A stretch of DNA of 64,000 bases, taken from Blastocystis hominis. Lineage: Eukaryota > Sar > Bigyra > Opalinata > Blastocystidae. Position numbers and translations under genes: made by a program. The stretch is taken from assembly GCF_000151665.1 (NCBI RefSeq), contig NW_013171827.1:455066-519065 (forward strand), given 5' to 3'. Of the stretch, positions 36,501 to 48,018 are shown one piece after another. Position 1 is the first letter of the stretch. Each line of letters begins with the position of its first letter. Under the pieces are notes generated by a model. It worked only from the letters and a program-made list of their open reading frames with translations, did not search any database and was not told the origin of the DNA.

Positions 36501-38513
36501 ATCACTCCTGAGCTTCCGACTGGACTTTTGTTCAGTACGACGACTGGAATGATCACTGGAACTCCCACGGACATCAAGGCTTCGACCGTGTACACGATCA
36601 CTGCGCTGAATCCTCTGGGCGATGAGAAGACGGCGACGGTGACTCTGACGGTTCAGGAGTGCGCTGGAGACATGGTATCCTTCAGCATTGAATTGACGTT
36701 CGAAACGGGAGCCTCTACGTGCTCGTTCGTGTTGAAGGATCGTGCGACTGGCGAGGAATTGGAGGAGCGCTCGAACTTCGCTGACCACAGTTCGATCTCG
36801 ATTCCGATGTGTCGTCCTGCAACGACGTATGCTCTGGTGCTGAAGAAGCAAGGCACTGGCGGTTGGGGCAACAACAAGGCGACGGTGAAGCTGGCGGATG
36901 GGCGCACGCTTCTGTCGGAGTCGCTGGCTGCCGGAGCGACGGAGAAGGAGTACAACTTCAATCCTGCGTATTCTGTGTATCCTCAGTGGACTCACTGGAG
37001 CTACCTGGTGGACGGCACGGCCGCTCCTGCGGGCTGGAACACTCTGAGCGGAGCTCCCTCGAATTGGGAGACGCAGCGACCGGGTCAGTTCCCTGCGGCC
37101 AGCGGTGTGACTCAGTACTATTTCACGAAGTTCCAGATCGAGGATCTGACGGAGTTCGCTTCGATGGACATCGCTGTGAACGTGAAGGCCGGAGTGGTTG
37201 TGTATCTGAACGGAGTGGAGATCCGTCGCTACAATCTCCCCGAGAATACGGAGGTGAAGGAGGATACTGCGGCTACGGGCGAGAGCGGTGAACCGTTCTT
37301 GCTGGTGATCGGAGAGGCCGTGCAGAGAGAGCGGCTGGTGGTGGGCGAGAACATTCTGGCGTTCGAGCTGCATCGCTATGAGGCGAACGAGGAGACGAAC
37401 AGCTTCGATGGATCTGCGATTCTGATTCTGGACAACATGTACATGCTGCTGGATGGTACGGGTACGACGGTGCCTGCTTTGACTGGAGTCGAGGGATCGG
37501 ACAAGGTATTCGATAACAATTCGGCCACGAAGATGCTGACTGCTACTGGAATCTGCGAGGGTGTGGAGCTGATCTGGTCGTGGAGCAATGATCGTCGTGA
37601 ACCGATCGGTCGATACGGTCTGGTGTCTGGAAATGACTGCAACAACCGCCATCCTTCGGGTTGGACTCTGTATGGTTCGAATGACGGAGAGAACTGGACG
37701 ATTCTGCAGTCGAAGGCTGGTCAAATGTTCACTTCGTACTTTGAGCAGAAGCTTTACAACATGTTCAATGTGAATCCGTACAACAAGTACAGATTGGTGG
37801 CTACGGAGTGTTCCAACACCGATTCGATGAATTGTGATAACTGGGGACAGACGAAGAGATTCCAGCTTGCTGATTTCTATCTGTTCACCAAACTGATCGC
37901 CTCGAATGAGTATTGCCGTCCTGAAGGCGACTTTGAAGGAGCGATGAACGGAGATATTGCTTATGCTGAGTGTCCGAATCTTTATGAGGGAACTCGAAGC
38001 CGTTATTGCAACAATGGAACGTTCGCGGAGGAAGTGACTGCCTGCTATCCTTCCATTCCTCAGGGTATTGATTATGGTGCTACCACTTTGGAACTCACTC
38101 AGAACAAGGAAGTGAACATTGTTCCTACGATTCTTGGCGTTGAGGTGACTGTGACTTCGTTCCCCACGTTGCCTGCGGGTCTGACTCTGGTTCCTTCGAC
38201 TGGAGCGATCACTGGCAAGCCGACCACGGTGCAGGACTCTCGAAAGTACACGATTTCTGTGACAAACGAGGGAGGAACGATCACCACTACGATCAACATT
38301 CTGGTGTTGGAAGCTCCTGTGAACTATGTGTTGATTGTACTGATCGTTGTTGTCGTGATCATCGTGATCGTGGCGATTGTTGTTCTGATAGTGTTGTTGA
38401 GCAAGAAGAAGAAGAGCGGAGCGAAGAAATCGATGCCGAAGTCGGCTAAGTCTGCGAAGGCTCCGGCTCCGAAGCCAGCTCAGGTAAAGACGAAGACTGC
38501 TGTGAAGGTCTAA
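33593..38513 (+). CDS. Large secreted, membrane-anchored surface protein with He_PIG and discoidin-like domains
   Basis: A 31-nt intron (33636-33666) splits the signal peptide: exon 1 gives MQLLAFALVCTFVF and exon 2 continues TVTSDCAAGE. Spliced length is 1629 residues. The ectodomain contains galactose-binding-like modules (VYVNGQELTRWNLPDGG; VVYLNGVEIRRYNLPE), discoidin or F5/8C-like modules (KLYDGNTSTKWC ... NWDIFGSNDGSQWDLL) and at least three putative Ig (He_PIG) units with the LPAGL...TGxITGxPT signature. A single C-terminal transmembrane helix (VLIVLIVVVVIIVIVAIVVL) is followed by a short Lys/Pro/Ala-rich basic tail. It probably acts in adhesion at the cell surface. Codon composition grows more GC-rich towards the middle. 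TGTTTGTT follows at 38562. Confidence 0.85.
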
Positions 38514-38993
38514 AGTCGAGAGCTATGAATAATGTTGCACGTATGCAGAATTGGCTAGATTTGTTTGTTTGATTCCTATTTTCGATTATCTATTAGGGAT
38601 TGTATAACACTATTTTATTGCTGTTCTTTCTCATACATAACTATTTTTCATTATCATTAACAAAAACTGAGTAATATAATACGCTGATTGTAATGATTGC
38701 TATTTTCAATTATATAGAATTCTCACCTTTCTATTTATCATCATATTTTACTTACTTAAATGTATAGTTGTTTCCATATCTGTATTGATTTTGATGTCAT
38801 AAAGGTAATGCATTTTGTGAGCAAACTAATTCTATCAACAACAAAAAAGGTTGATTAGTATAAAACAGTTTTATATGAAAACTATGAATATATTAGTGAT
38901 ATCGTCAATACGTTTAGTATCTTGCACTTTTCTAGCTGACATGAAAGATAGTACTTGCACGAAAATCGTTGATTCACAACCATAACAATTAGT
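38514..38993. other. AT-rich 3' flank, no gene
   Basis: Only the 3'-end octamer at 38562 is recognisable; the rest is AT-rich sequence without a gene. Confidence 0.6.
38562..38569 (+). terminator. Host 3'-end octamer for the surface protein gene
   Basis: TGTTTGTT 49 nt past the TAA. Confidence 0.7.
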
Positions 38994-39889
38994 GATTCAC
39001 AATTCAATATGTGGAATGATTTCGACCAGTTGTTTTCATAATCATTCTTTTTCTGAGTGAATGATTTGATTCGATTTTGATAGTTTTCAATCGATTCAAT
39101 CCATCGATTTGGAATGTTTGCACTGATTCAAAACAATCATTGCCGATTTCGATTGATTCCAAATTATACAATAATGAAACATCCCAATCAACCAATACAC
39201 AATTGTCAATCAGTTTCAAATGTTTCATTCCGATATTCAATGGTTTGCTGCCATCTCCTTCATATTTTTTATCAATATCACTTTCAATTCCATTATACCA
39301 TTCACATTCGTTTACTAATTTACCATATCGATCATACACTTTTCCAATTCCAAATCGCTTATCATCACACCAATATCCTTCATATTCAATCAAACCATTA
39401 TTATGATAACTCGTTCCATATCCAAATCGTTTCCAATTGATCATTATGCCCTTGTACACCAAGAATCCATCATCATCATACATTTCACCATATCCAAATG
39501 GAATTCTCAACTTGTTTTCTGTCAATACCAAGCCTTCAAATCGACTTCCATGATCCAAATCCACTATTCCTTCTTCTATTTCTTCTATAGATTGTTCAAT
39601 ATTATACGAAATAGAACCAAATTGATGATTTCCAAACACTTTCAACACTTTCTGTTCATTGAGGACAAATCCTTGATTCATGAATGCACCATAATTGAAT
39701 TGCAATACTACACATTCTCTATTATTACTCAAAATGAGTGAAATCCAGCCATTTGGCTTTATTTCTTTACCTAAGAATCTATGCACAATTTTGGTGGCGA
39801 ATCTAAGAATATATTAGAAACTATAGTGGAATTGACAAAATCAGCAAACAATGCATTGTATCGAAATGTCAAATTTAAAACAGTCAGTT
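38994..39889 (-). repeat. Left arm of a 0.9-kb inverted duplication
   Basis: The arm matches 41149-42046 in inverted orientation with about four base differences over roughly 896 bp. Identity stops abruptly at both ends (after CAGTCAGT at 39889; before TGATTCAC at 38994). Confidence 0.92.
39004..39786 (-). CDS. MORN plus leucine-rich repeat protein, copy 1 (probably truncated)
   Basis: 260 residues. About residues 70-165 contain MORN-type units (FGYGEMYDDDGFLVYKG, FGYGTSYHNNGLIEYEGYW, FGIGKVYDRYGKLVNE). Then follow leucine-rich segments of the BspA type (NLESIEIGNDCFESVQTF, LNRLKTIKIESNHS). In another frame the leucine-rich pattern goes on past the stop, so the stop seems to result from a frameshift and the protein is a shortened member of a repeat family. 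It differs from copy 2 at two residues (NY versus DN after QF). Function unknown. Confidence 0.65.
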   Translation of the reverse strand: MHRFLGKEIKPNGWISLILSNNRECVVLQFNYGAFMNQGFVLNEQKVLKVFGNHQFGSISYNIEQSIEEIEEGIVDLDHGSRFEGLVLTENKLRIPFGYGEMYDDDGFLVYKGIMINWKRFGYGTSYHNNGLIEYEGYWCDDKRFGIGKVYDRYGKLVNECEWYNGIESDIDKKYEGDGSKPLNIGMKHLKLIDNCVLVDWDVSLLYNLESIEIGNDCFESVQTFQIDGLNRLKTIKIESNHSLRKRMIMKTTGRNHSTY

Positions 39890-41148
39890 ATTTCATATCA
39901 CAGGCAAGAGTTTTATTTTATATTTTACTAATTCGTAAATAATATCATACTAAAAAGCTAAGATAATCACTATAAAATTACACTAGTACATCAAAAAGTC
40001 ACTATTCTATTTTCATCACACATATCAGTAATACGATAGATATTTTAAAAATTAACCTGCTTCACAATACACTTCACATACAAAGAAAGAATATACTTGT
40101 GTAGATCAAGTTATTATGATATATTTAAGGTCATTTAACGAAATCCTACTTTTATTTGTATTTTTATTTGAATTCTTATTATTTGTAATAATTTGTAGTA
40201 TTTTGACAACGTTTTCTGAAAATAAGTATATCAATATTTACTTTGTACCATTGACACAATATATTGTTTAATTTACCTTAAACGTAATATTCATTATGTA
40301 GTTTTTCGTGTATTTATAGAGAAACATGATATTACCTCCCACATCCTCCATTACATATTACTCTATAGTAATCTCTATTAAAAGTGATTAGATACTGATT
40401 ACTATCATTTTTTAATAAGCGATGATGACATTTTACTCCCGCTGATACTTCATCACTATACAGAAATGGAAGGTATACCAACACTATCTAGACGATGAAG
40501 AATCGATTTGACTTGACAAAGACACAGCAAAATGGGTACAACAATTGCTACAATTAACGATCATAAATATGATAATAGTATATATTATTTACACTTAGAT
40601 TTGATCTAATTCTTCTATATCACAACCAATAAACACTTTATAAATCCCTATTTATTTCAAGAACTAAACTATTTGATGGGTGAATTAATTGAAAGAATTC
40701 AGCATCTACGAAAAAATAACAAAGAAGAAATAAAAGGACTAGCAACCTTACATATTTCTAAATGATAATCATGAGAGAAACGAATTCAATTGGATAATAG
40801 TATTTTATGATATTATCCATGATATTAGCTTTTATAGTTTAACAAGCATGATGCAGTAAACTGTAAACGAATTGATGTACAGTAAATCATAAGAATCTCT
40901 TCTGTAGATAATATAAAGGTCTTTTGATATTAAATGGAGAAGACAAAGCAATAATTAAGGTGTGCATAGATAATAATAAGCGATGCAAATTGAAAACGAA
41001 AAACTCCGAACCACAAAATAAAAAAAGAATTGAGAAGATGGCTGTTTTATAATTAACTTGTAAGTAATACTGCATACCAATACTAGCAATAGGATAATGA
41101 TCGAAAGCATAAATACCTCAATACACCTATGAATTTTTTGGTTGTAAT
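39890..41148. other. AT-rich spacer between inverted arms
   Basis: 1.26 kb of AT-rich sequence without a recognisable gene or tandem repeat. Confidence 0.6.
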
Positions 41149-42046
41149 TACTGACTGTTTTAAATTTGACATTTCGATACAATGCATTGTTTGCTGATTT
41201 TGTCAATTCCACTATAGTTTCTAATATATTCTTAGATTCGCCACCAAAATTGTGCATAGATTCTTAGGTAAAGAAATAAAGCCAAATGGCTGGATTTCAC
41301 TCATTTTGAGTAATAATAGAGAATGTGTAGTGTTGCAATTCGATAATGGTGCATTCATGAATCAAGGATTTGTCCTCAATGAACAGAAAGTGTTGAAAGT
41401 GTTTGGAAATCATCAATTTGGTTCTATTTCGTATAATATTGAACAATCTATAGAAGAAATAGAAGAAGGAATAGTGGATTTGGATCATGGAAGTCGATTT
41501 GAAGGCTTGGTATTGACAGAAAACAAGTTGAGAATTCCATTTGGATATGGTGAAATGTATGATGATGATGGATTCTTGGTGTACAAGGGCATAATGATCA
41601 ATTGGAAACGATTTGGATATGGAACGAGTTATCATAATAATGGTTTGATTGAATATGAAGGATATTGGTGTGATGATAAGCGATTTGGAATTGGAAAAGT
41701 GTATGATCGATATGGTAAATTAGTAAACGAATGTGAATGGTATAATGGAATTGAAAGTGATATTGATAAAAAATATGAAGGAGATGGCAGCAAACCATTG
41801 AATATCGGAATGAAACATTTGAAACTGATTGACAATTGTGTATTGGTTGATTGGGATGTTTCATTATTGTACAATTTGGAATCAATCGAAATCGGCAATG
41901 ATTGTTTTGAATCAGTGCAAACATTCCAAATCGATGGATTGAATCGATTGAAAACTATCAAAATCGAATCAAATCATTCACTCAGAAAAAGAATGATTAT
42001 GAAAACAACTGGTCGAAATCATTCCACATATTGAATTGTGAATCAT
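41149..42046 (+). repeat. Right arm of the 0.9-kb inverted duplication
   Basis: Inverted copy of 38994-39889. Beyond 42046 the leucine-rich coding pattern continues on this side only, so this arm probably keeps more of the ancestral gene. Confidence 0.92.
41252..42034 (+). CDS. MORN plus leucine-rich repeat protein, copy 2 (probably truncated)
   Basis: 260 residues, same layout as copy 1. After about 41975 the true repeat frame is +1 relative to this one. The shifted frame reads SFTQKKNDYENNWSKSFHIL and LKSIQIGEFGISDYAGDFE, then a TAG, so the reading frame as it stands ends early at 42034. Either an unusual splice restores it, or the gene is decaying. Confidence 0.62.
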   Translation: MHRFLGKEIKPNGWISLILSNNRECVVLQFDNGAFMNQGFVLNEQKVLKVFGNHQFGSISYNIEQSIEEIEEGIVDLDHGSRFEGLVLTENKLRIPFGYGEMYDDDGFLVYKGIMINWKRFGYGTSYHNNGLIEYEGYWCDDKRFGIGKVYDRYGKLVNECEWYNGIESDIDKKYEGDGSKPLNIGMKHLKLIDNCVLVDWDVSLLYNLESIEIGNDCFESVQTFQIDGLNRLKTIKIESNHSLRKRMIMKTTGRNHSTY

Positions 42047-42190
42047 TGAAATCTATTCAAATCGGTGAATTTGGTATAAGTGATTATGCTGGAGACTTTG
42101 AATAGAAGAATCTACCACAATTCCAGTCCATTGAAATTGGTACAATTGATAGTTATTCAAGCAATTTGTATTGTAGTTTATACTTGATTC
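41975..42190 (+). pseudogene. Leucine-rich repeat remnant downstream of copy 2
   Basis: In the shifted frame leucine-rich units continue: NCESLKSIQIGEFGIS, then after an in-frame TAG, LPQFQSIEIGTIDSYSSN. There are at least two disabling events (frameshift and stop), which marks it as broken. From 42190 to 43098 the sequence is AT-rich with no gene seen. Confidence 0.6.
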
Positions 42191-43098
42191 GAAGTATAGA
42201 TATGATCTTGAATAATTGAATGATTAAATCTTTTAAAACTACAATCCATCACATTGGATAACGATGTATTTTTTATCCTCATCAACCGTAATCGAAGGTA
42301 TTGATTGAAATGAATAAAATGATTGATATAGATCTTTTATCATTTCAATCCATTCGACTTCAATAGAAGGTACTTAAAGGTTAAAATGATAATTCTTTAT
42401 GTTTTTTGATGATCTGATGTAATAATGAAATGAGTCGAAATGATAAAAAATAGATCCTGCAAATCTGATATCCATTACCTTTTTCGTAGGAAGAAGTTTC
42501 CGTTTTTCTAATTCAAGGATATTGGAAAGTATTATTGAATGCTGAACACTGATAGTGTATAGATAATCCTAATCTTCAAAATGTATGTCTACCTAACTCT
42601 TTTTATGAAGTTTGAGGAATATTGATTTTAGTGTATTTTGTTCATTTATTTTTAAGTTTAGGTGTTACTCTTATTCTCGCGGATCTTGTTTATATAAAAA
42701 AGTAATCATGGTAGATTGATCCGATTTAGAGATAGTTTAGTCTTTTTCGGGATATGTTGATTGGTTACTTTTCACTATTCCTTTTTTACCTATCATGCTA
42801 CTCCATGGAGTCTTCTTCATGTTTATATTACAAATTATAGTGTCTATTGCATATTATTTTGCTTTCACATTACCGTTTCTATCGATAATATGAAGTATTG
42901 GTAGTTAAGTCTGCGTTACAATTGTCTTTTTTAGTTTTGTATGCCTTTTTCTTATTACGTTTACCTCATATTGTATTTTTAGTTATTTTTTTATCTCTCT
43001 GTGATTTCTAACAGTAGAAACAATCACATTCTATATGCAAACATTACTCGTATTGCATCAAAAGACAACACTTTCGCACTTCTTACCATTCTCTTTCA

Positions 43099-43106
43099 AA
43101 CAAACA
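43099..43106 (-). terminator. Host 3'-end octamer for Nar1
   Basis: TGTTTGTT on the minus strand, 37 nt past the Nar1 stop. Confidence 0.7.
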
Positions 43107-43142
43107 ATACATCCGTTTCCCCTCTCAACCCAATTCATACAC

Positions 43143-45029
43143 TCACCAATGCAGTGAATTCACTGTTACTTCTGGAATTACATGGAATCGAGTGTGAAAC
43201 ATCGCATATGCTTCCTCCGATCCTCTCTCAATACCCAATACATCATACACTTGCTTTCCACTCTCCAATAATCGTTCAATCGAGAACGAAGATCCCTCTC
43301 GAACATACCAATTCTACGTTTCCACTTTGTTACTGCCCCTACTCCCAACTCCTCCGCGATTTTCATCATATTCTCACGCTTTTCTGGACGAATCTGCCCG
43401 CCTCCATTCAGGCACCCGCTCGGACACGCCATGACTTCCACAGCGTCATAGACGCACTTCCCTCTCTACTGAACCCCTATTCCCAAATCTACTTTGATCT
43501 TCATCGCAAGATTCTGTATGTTTCGAAACCCATAAATAAACGCTCCTCGAAACACGATTTCCTCCCCTACACACACCGAACTCTCCACAAAATCGCTGTT
43601 TCGCACTGTTCGTGTTCTTTTCATTGAGTTTTCAACAAATAAAGCAAACACTAACCGGGCTGCTGGGCGCGAGAGCAGCTCAAACTTCAGCAGACTTTGC
43701 AGAACGCCCCCCGAACTCATCAGCACGTCGTCGAACGCCGTGCGACACCCCGATTCCATCGCTTCCCACCGCTTTTCGTCCCACCACACGCGAACCGGCG
43801 CCGAAGGAGCCGAAGGAGCCGGTTTCTCCAACAGTTCCGCGATTTCCTGCGTCGCCAGCACGCAGTCGATCTCGTGGATCCCCGCGGGATCCATAAAATC
43901 GCGTCGTGAAGCTTCCTAAAAAATAGCTTCGACAATGAACGCCGACGAGCTTTCGATCGTAGCACGACACAACCGACGCAATATAAATATCCTGGCTCTG
44001 AATGGGTTCGTTTGTCAAGGTCGGAAGCATTTTGCGAAGCAGACTTCCCATAATCTACATCGCATCACTGCTGGAGCCAAACCTGCTGCGCCGATTTTGT
44101 GGTGGAAAGAAAAGGAACCAGGGCGTGTGTTTTTTTCTCCGCATAACAAACCCAGCTAATCATTAACACGACTGGCGACCGATTGATTACCCGGGACAAT
44201 TGCTGGTGATAAAAGGGTGGTTGGCAGTGATAGAAGGGTGCGAAGATTCGTTTTGGAAATAGGAGGGATTTGAAAGAAGCGTATAGTGATCATTGGTAGA
44301 AGAGAGGTGTTCAATATCAAGACTACTGAACAGCTGGCCTTCTTTGGGATAAACAGAACGAGTCGAATCGATCGCGTAGGAGGGGTCTTGTGAGATGGAT
44401 GAAGGAGAAGAGGTGGAGCGACGACGATGATCGAATTCGGTGATCGATTCCAACATGGCGATTACTTCGCCCAGATCTTGACGGACGACCACGGAAACTC
44501 CATGGGAATAGAGAACGGAGCGAATGCGCTCGAACGCTTCATCGATTGGAATGCCGAGCTTGTTGGCGAGAGACACGCAGGAAGGTCTTGACACAATAGC
44601 AACGTAAAGTTTGTGGGCTTTCTGCAGGTCATTGGCATCACCCCATAACTACAGCTTTGAGTTCGTCTAAAAAGGTCTGCAAGCTCTGTTGCTGAATTAA
44701 CACGGTTTCCGCACTCGTTACACAGCCACTACACGGTGAGGGACCCAAATATCAAAAGCAAACGTGCACGCCAAACAGTCTGCCAGTGAAACGCTCGCTA
44801 CTTTGGCTACATTCGTCTGAATCACACTCGATGTTGCTGAACTAGAAAATCACAAATAAACACTTCAAACATACCCGTAATCATCTCCTAGATCATCTTC
44901 CATTACAAGTTGCATTTTTCCTCCCGAAGTTGAAGTCGCATCGCCAAAAACTCCCGTTGAACATGCCTGCGCAGGAGCAATGAAGTCATCCAACTCGCCT
45001 AAAAGGACTGTTCCTGAAAAATAACTCAT
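43143..45029 (-). CDS. NAR1: Cytosolic Fe-S assembly factor Nar1/CIAO3 (hydrogenase-like)
   Basis: The CIA-pathway adaptor that passes Fe-S clusters to cytosolic and nuclear apoproteins. Exons spell [12 protein letters not shown], then the ferredoxin-like cluster [17 protein letters not shown], then [78 protein letters not shown] (the hydrogenase-like H-cluster motif) and the typical ending [10 protein letters not shown]. At least eight tiny introns are needed. One of 27 nt after NLAMKIK removes an in-frame TAG. A 29-nt one after AEELG and a 35-nt one inside the CLACT codon run are equally clear. It is not a metabolic [FeFe] hydrogenase: the NAR1-specific N-terminus and C-terminus are present. 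Divergent from the MFS gene. Confidence 0.95.
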
Positions 45030-45204
45030 TTTGGGATTTTGAAGAAATGGAAAAATACCTCCTATTTCTGGATGTAGGAGGCAAATGAGAGCAAGACTCT
45101 TTCAACCCAAGTTTCTCAAACTAGAATTTAGAGAAATGAACAGACTCGCTATTTTGGAATTTGTATTCAATTGTGTTCTCATTGTTTTGTTCACGTAACG
45201 CGCT

Positions 45205-46458
45205 ATGATTGCACCAACTGAAAAGACTTACTATGGATATACAAAGGTACAACTCCTTTGCTGTATGGTGTGCTATATTTGCTTTCTCGTTTTTGGCGCT
45301 GTAGATACCTCAAAGAGCGTATATCTACCTCTTATTCAGAAGTTTTATCATCTGGAATATGATTACCAAGGCTTATTTGTGTTCACCTCATCTATTGGGT
45401 ATATTACTCTCTCTCTATTTGTTGGGTACCTGGTGGTTCGTCTCGGCATAAAGATCACTTTGACTATGGGACTATCCATTCTGATCATCTCTATGTTAGG
45501 AGCAACATTTTTCGTCAATATCTGGGTTTTGCTTGGATTCCTTATCATTGGAGGTTGTGGCAGCGTTTTCATTGATGTGGGAAGCAATACCTGGGGTACC
45601 ATGCTCTTCCAACATCACAAAGCCGTAATGATGAACACCCTTCACTTCTTCTACGGTCTGGGAGCCTCGATCGGTCCCACCTACACTGGTTGGGCCAGTC
45701 TTCTCATCGACAAGGACTATCGTGGCGTGTTTATTTCTCTGTTCATTCTCCTGGCTGTGGGTCTGATTGCGGTTCTCTGCATCCCCAAGCAGCAGTCCGT
45801 GAAGGACGACGACGAAGAAGGAGCCGACCCCAACTTCACCATCCTCTCAGCGCTGAAGGATCCTGCAGTGTATCTGCTTGGCTTGGCGCAGGGCTGCATC
45901 GCGGGAACGGAGAACATCACGACGAACTGGAGTCCGATCTATTTCCGAGACCTGTACGGGTGGGATGTCCACACGAAGGGCGCGCATTTCGTGACTCTCT
46001 TCTTCGCTGTGTACTCCATTTCGAGAGCTGTGAGCGGCTTCCTCATCGATGCGATCGGCGAGATCAAGTCGCTGATGCTGCTGCTCTTCTCGGTGATCCT
46101 GCTCTATATCCTGGGCTTCTGTCTGGGAGAAAAAGGCGCCGCCGTTCTGATTTCGACGGGAGCGTTCGTGGCGCCCTTGTTCCCGACCTTCCTCACCGTG
46201 GCCATGCTTTTGTTTAAGCGAAACGTGTCGAAATGCACGTGCGTGATCCTGTTCTTCTACATGATCATCTCGCAGATCGTGCAGTATTTCGTGGGACTCA
46301 TCTGCAAACACATGGGCGTGCAGTGGGGATATCGCTTCGTTGTGGTTCTCATGGGAACGGTGCTGGTGGACGTGTTCGTTCTCAGCTGCATTTTGAAGAA
46401 GCGCGAAGAGAAGGAAAAGAATGATGCCACCATTGAGGCGCTCCTCACGGAGGCCTAA
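45205..46458 (+). CDS. Major facilitator superfamily transporter, intronless
   Basis: 417 residues with about 12 hydrophobic helices. Features include a loop [18 protein letters not shown] between helices 2 and 3, a long central cytoplasmic loop rich in charge ([16 protein letters not shown]) and a highly charged C-terminus ([11 protein letters not shown]). Helix content such as [20 protein letters not shown] resembles sugar-type MFS carriers (FucP-like), but the substrate cannot be read from the sequence. One of the few host genes here without introns. TGTTTGTT follows at 46530. Confidence 0.88.
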   Translation: MIAPTEKTYYGYTKVQLLCCMVCYICFLVFGAVDTSKSVYLPLIQKFYHLEYDYQGLFVFTSSIGYITLSLFVGYLVVRLGIKITLTMGLSILIISMLGATFFVNIWVLLGFLIIGGCGSVFIDVGSNTWGTMLFQHHKAVMMNTLHFFYGLGASIGPTYTGWASLLIDKDYRGVFISLFILLAVGLIAVLCIPKQQSVKDDDEEGADPNFTILSALKDPAVYLLGLAQGCIAGTENITTNWSPIYFRDLYGWDVHTKGAHFVTLFFAVYSISRAVSGFLIDAIGEIKSLMLLLFSVILLYILGFCLGEKGAAVLISTGAFVAPLFPTFLTVAMLLFKRNVSKCTCVILFFYMIISQIVQYFVGLICKHMGVQWGYRFVVVLMGTVLVDVFVLSCILKKREEKEKNDATIEALLTEA

Positions 46459-46529
46459 GCCATTCGGAGATGTGTTCTAATTTTCTTCTTCTTCTTCTTC
46501 TTCTTCTATTTGTGGGCGGATTGATGGAG

Positions 46530-46537
46530 TGTTTGTT
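46530..46537 (+). terminator. Host 3'-end octamer for the MFS gene
   Basis: TGTTTGTT 72 nt past the stop. A (TTC)n tract lies at 46480-46507. Confidence 0.65.
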
Positions 46538-46585
46538 GTATGAAACAGAGCGAAAGAAAAGGACTGATTGCGACTCTCGACACGG

Positions 46586-47311
46586 ATGTTTGCTTCGCTG
46601 CACGGTGGACAGACGTTCTCTCTATTCATACGATCCTATTCGACAAATCTGGCAAAATCACTGCTTGTCTGTAAAAGGGTTGATTTGCATTTCGATTTTA
46701 GTTTGCGGACCGAGTGGAGTCGGAAAGACAACCTTGATAAAGAAACTCATGCAAAACTACCCAGATCGCTTCGGGTTTTGCGTTAGTCACACAACGCGTC
46801 CCAAACGCAAAGGAGAACGAAATGGAGTATCCCTCCAAAGAAAAAAGCTCCTGACTTGTAGATCGATTACCACTTCACGACGCCAGAAATCATCCAGAAA
46901 GAAATTCAACAAGGAAATTTTATCGAACACGCCGTGGTTCACGGAAATATCTATGGAACCTCGTTTTTGAGTGTAGAAGACGTTATCCGCAATAACCGCA
47001 TTTGCATATTGGACATTGATGTCCAAGGAGTTCAAAATATACTGAAAAGGGTAGCAGATGCAACCACCATTCTCATTCTTCCTCCAAGCATCGAGGAATT
47101 ATCAAGCAGACTCCACAAGCGCAATACAGAAAATGAAGAAACCATTCAGCTCCGATTGAAAAATAGTGTTACAGAGATGGAAAAAGCCTCTCATATCCCG
47201 TTTACAAAGGTCATTGTAAACAAAGACATCAACGAATCGTACCAAGAACTGGAGCAGTCCATTTCTCACTTTTTGGATTCGTTTGTTTACTGTATCAAAT
47301 TCAAAACAAAA

Positions 47312-47347
<36 letters not shown>
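46586..47347 (+). CDS. Guanylate kinase with organelle-type presequence
   Basis: Converts GMP to GDP. The first exon, [19 protein letters not shown], is basic and Ser-rich like a mitochondrial presequence. After a 31-nt intron (46671-46701) comes the P-loop [14 protein letters not shown]; a 35-nt intron (46827-46861) precedes IDYHFTTPE, and the GMP-binding/lid region includes [11 protein letters not shown] and [12 protein letters not shown]. The open frame runs on into a (TA)n tract, giving a Tyr-Ile repeat up to TAA at 47345. That tail is probably not real: a 3'-end motif variant CGTTTGTT at 47280 suggests the transcript ends near FLDS. A mitochondrion-related organelle location is inferred. 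Confidence 0.88.
47315..47346. repeat. (TA)n microsatellite
   Basis: About 16 TA units just past the guanylate kinase coding region. Confidence 0.9.
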
Positions 47348-47350
<3 letters not shown>

Positions 47351-47597
47351 TACACATCTACATAAAGTGAGTCTTATAGAACGGCATCTGTGGAGATGAA
47401 AACACTCTTTCCAGCTCCTTTTCTTCATTCCTCAATTTTGAAACCCTTCCCATTGTATTCCCAAGCAATTCTGAGAAACATTCAGAAGGAAGGAAGAGGT
47501 TTCTATCACAATAACCTTTTAATACCTACTTTTGCATTTTTGTGATGCTTCAACTACATGCTTCCAGAGTTAAACCTTATTATGATACTTCACAAAA

Positions 47598-47983
47598 ATG
47601 AACAGTTCATCGAGTCGAGTGCTAATGCAAGGCTATGTGCATGCCACAGGGCCCAACATTGGCTTTGCAGTCGGTTATAAGCGTTTCTACTTTGTTCTCA
47701 CAGATGACCTTTCATTCTATGAAACAAAGGAATCATTCGATTCTGGATGCAAGCCTGTTGGGACTCTCTCTCTCGATGTGTTCAACATGTCAGTAACTCA
47801 AGATCGCGGAAAATATGAATTTGTAGTCTTTGCGTACGAATAATAAAATGTATTTTTTTAATAATTTGTAGCTATCCGTCGTCGGTGGAGTGTGTGGTGG
47901 AAAGCAACCAAATGTTGCAGGACTGGGTGAATGGTTTCAATACGCTTTCTGAAAGACGGAATCTGCCGAACTTTTCTCTGTAA
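47598..47983 (+). CDS. Small PH-domain protein
   Basis: Two exons joined across a 38-nt intron (47834-47871), total 115 residues. Sequence such as VLMQGYVHATGPN, KRFYFVLTDDLSFYETKES and the closing helix NQMLQDWVNGFNTLS is a stand-alone PH domain. It probably binds phosphoinositides or protein partners; the usual basic residues in the first loop are sparse, so lipid binding is uncertain. TGTTTGTT lies at 48011. Confidence 0.8.
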
Positions 47984-48010
47984 TCTGTGTGTTCTATGCG
48001 TTTTTGGCGA

Positions 48011-48018
48011 TGTTTGTT
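48011..48018 (+). terminator. Host 3'-end octamer for the PH gene
   Basis: TGTTTGTT 28 nt after the stop. Confidence 0.7.

Noticed and set aside
35220-37724. 834-codon minus-strand frame inside the surface-protein gene
   Set aside because: It is Arg/Ser/His-rich, with no domain pattern. The plus strand has a signal peptide, repeat domains and a transmembrane helix. The long antisense frame results from codon bias.
43001-43627. 208-codon plus-strand frame over Nar1
   Set aside because: The minus strand encodes the conserved [17 protein letters not shown] motif and the matching ending; the plus-strand frame has no recognisable features.
43143-45029. [FeFe] hydrogenase of a mitochondrion-related organelle
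   Set aside because: The N-terminal [11 protein letters not shown] and the C-terminal FHTRFHVIP pattern are typical of Nar1. No extended ferredoxin domain of metabolic hydrogenases is present.
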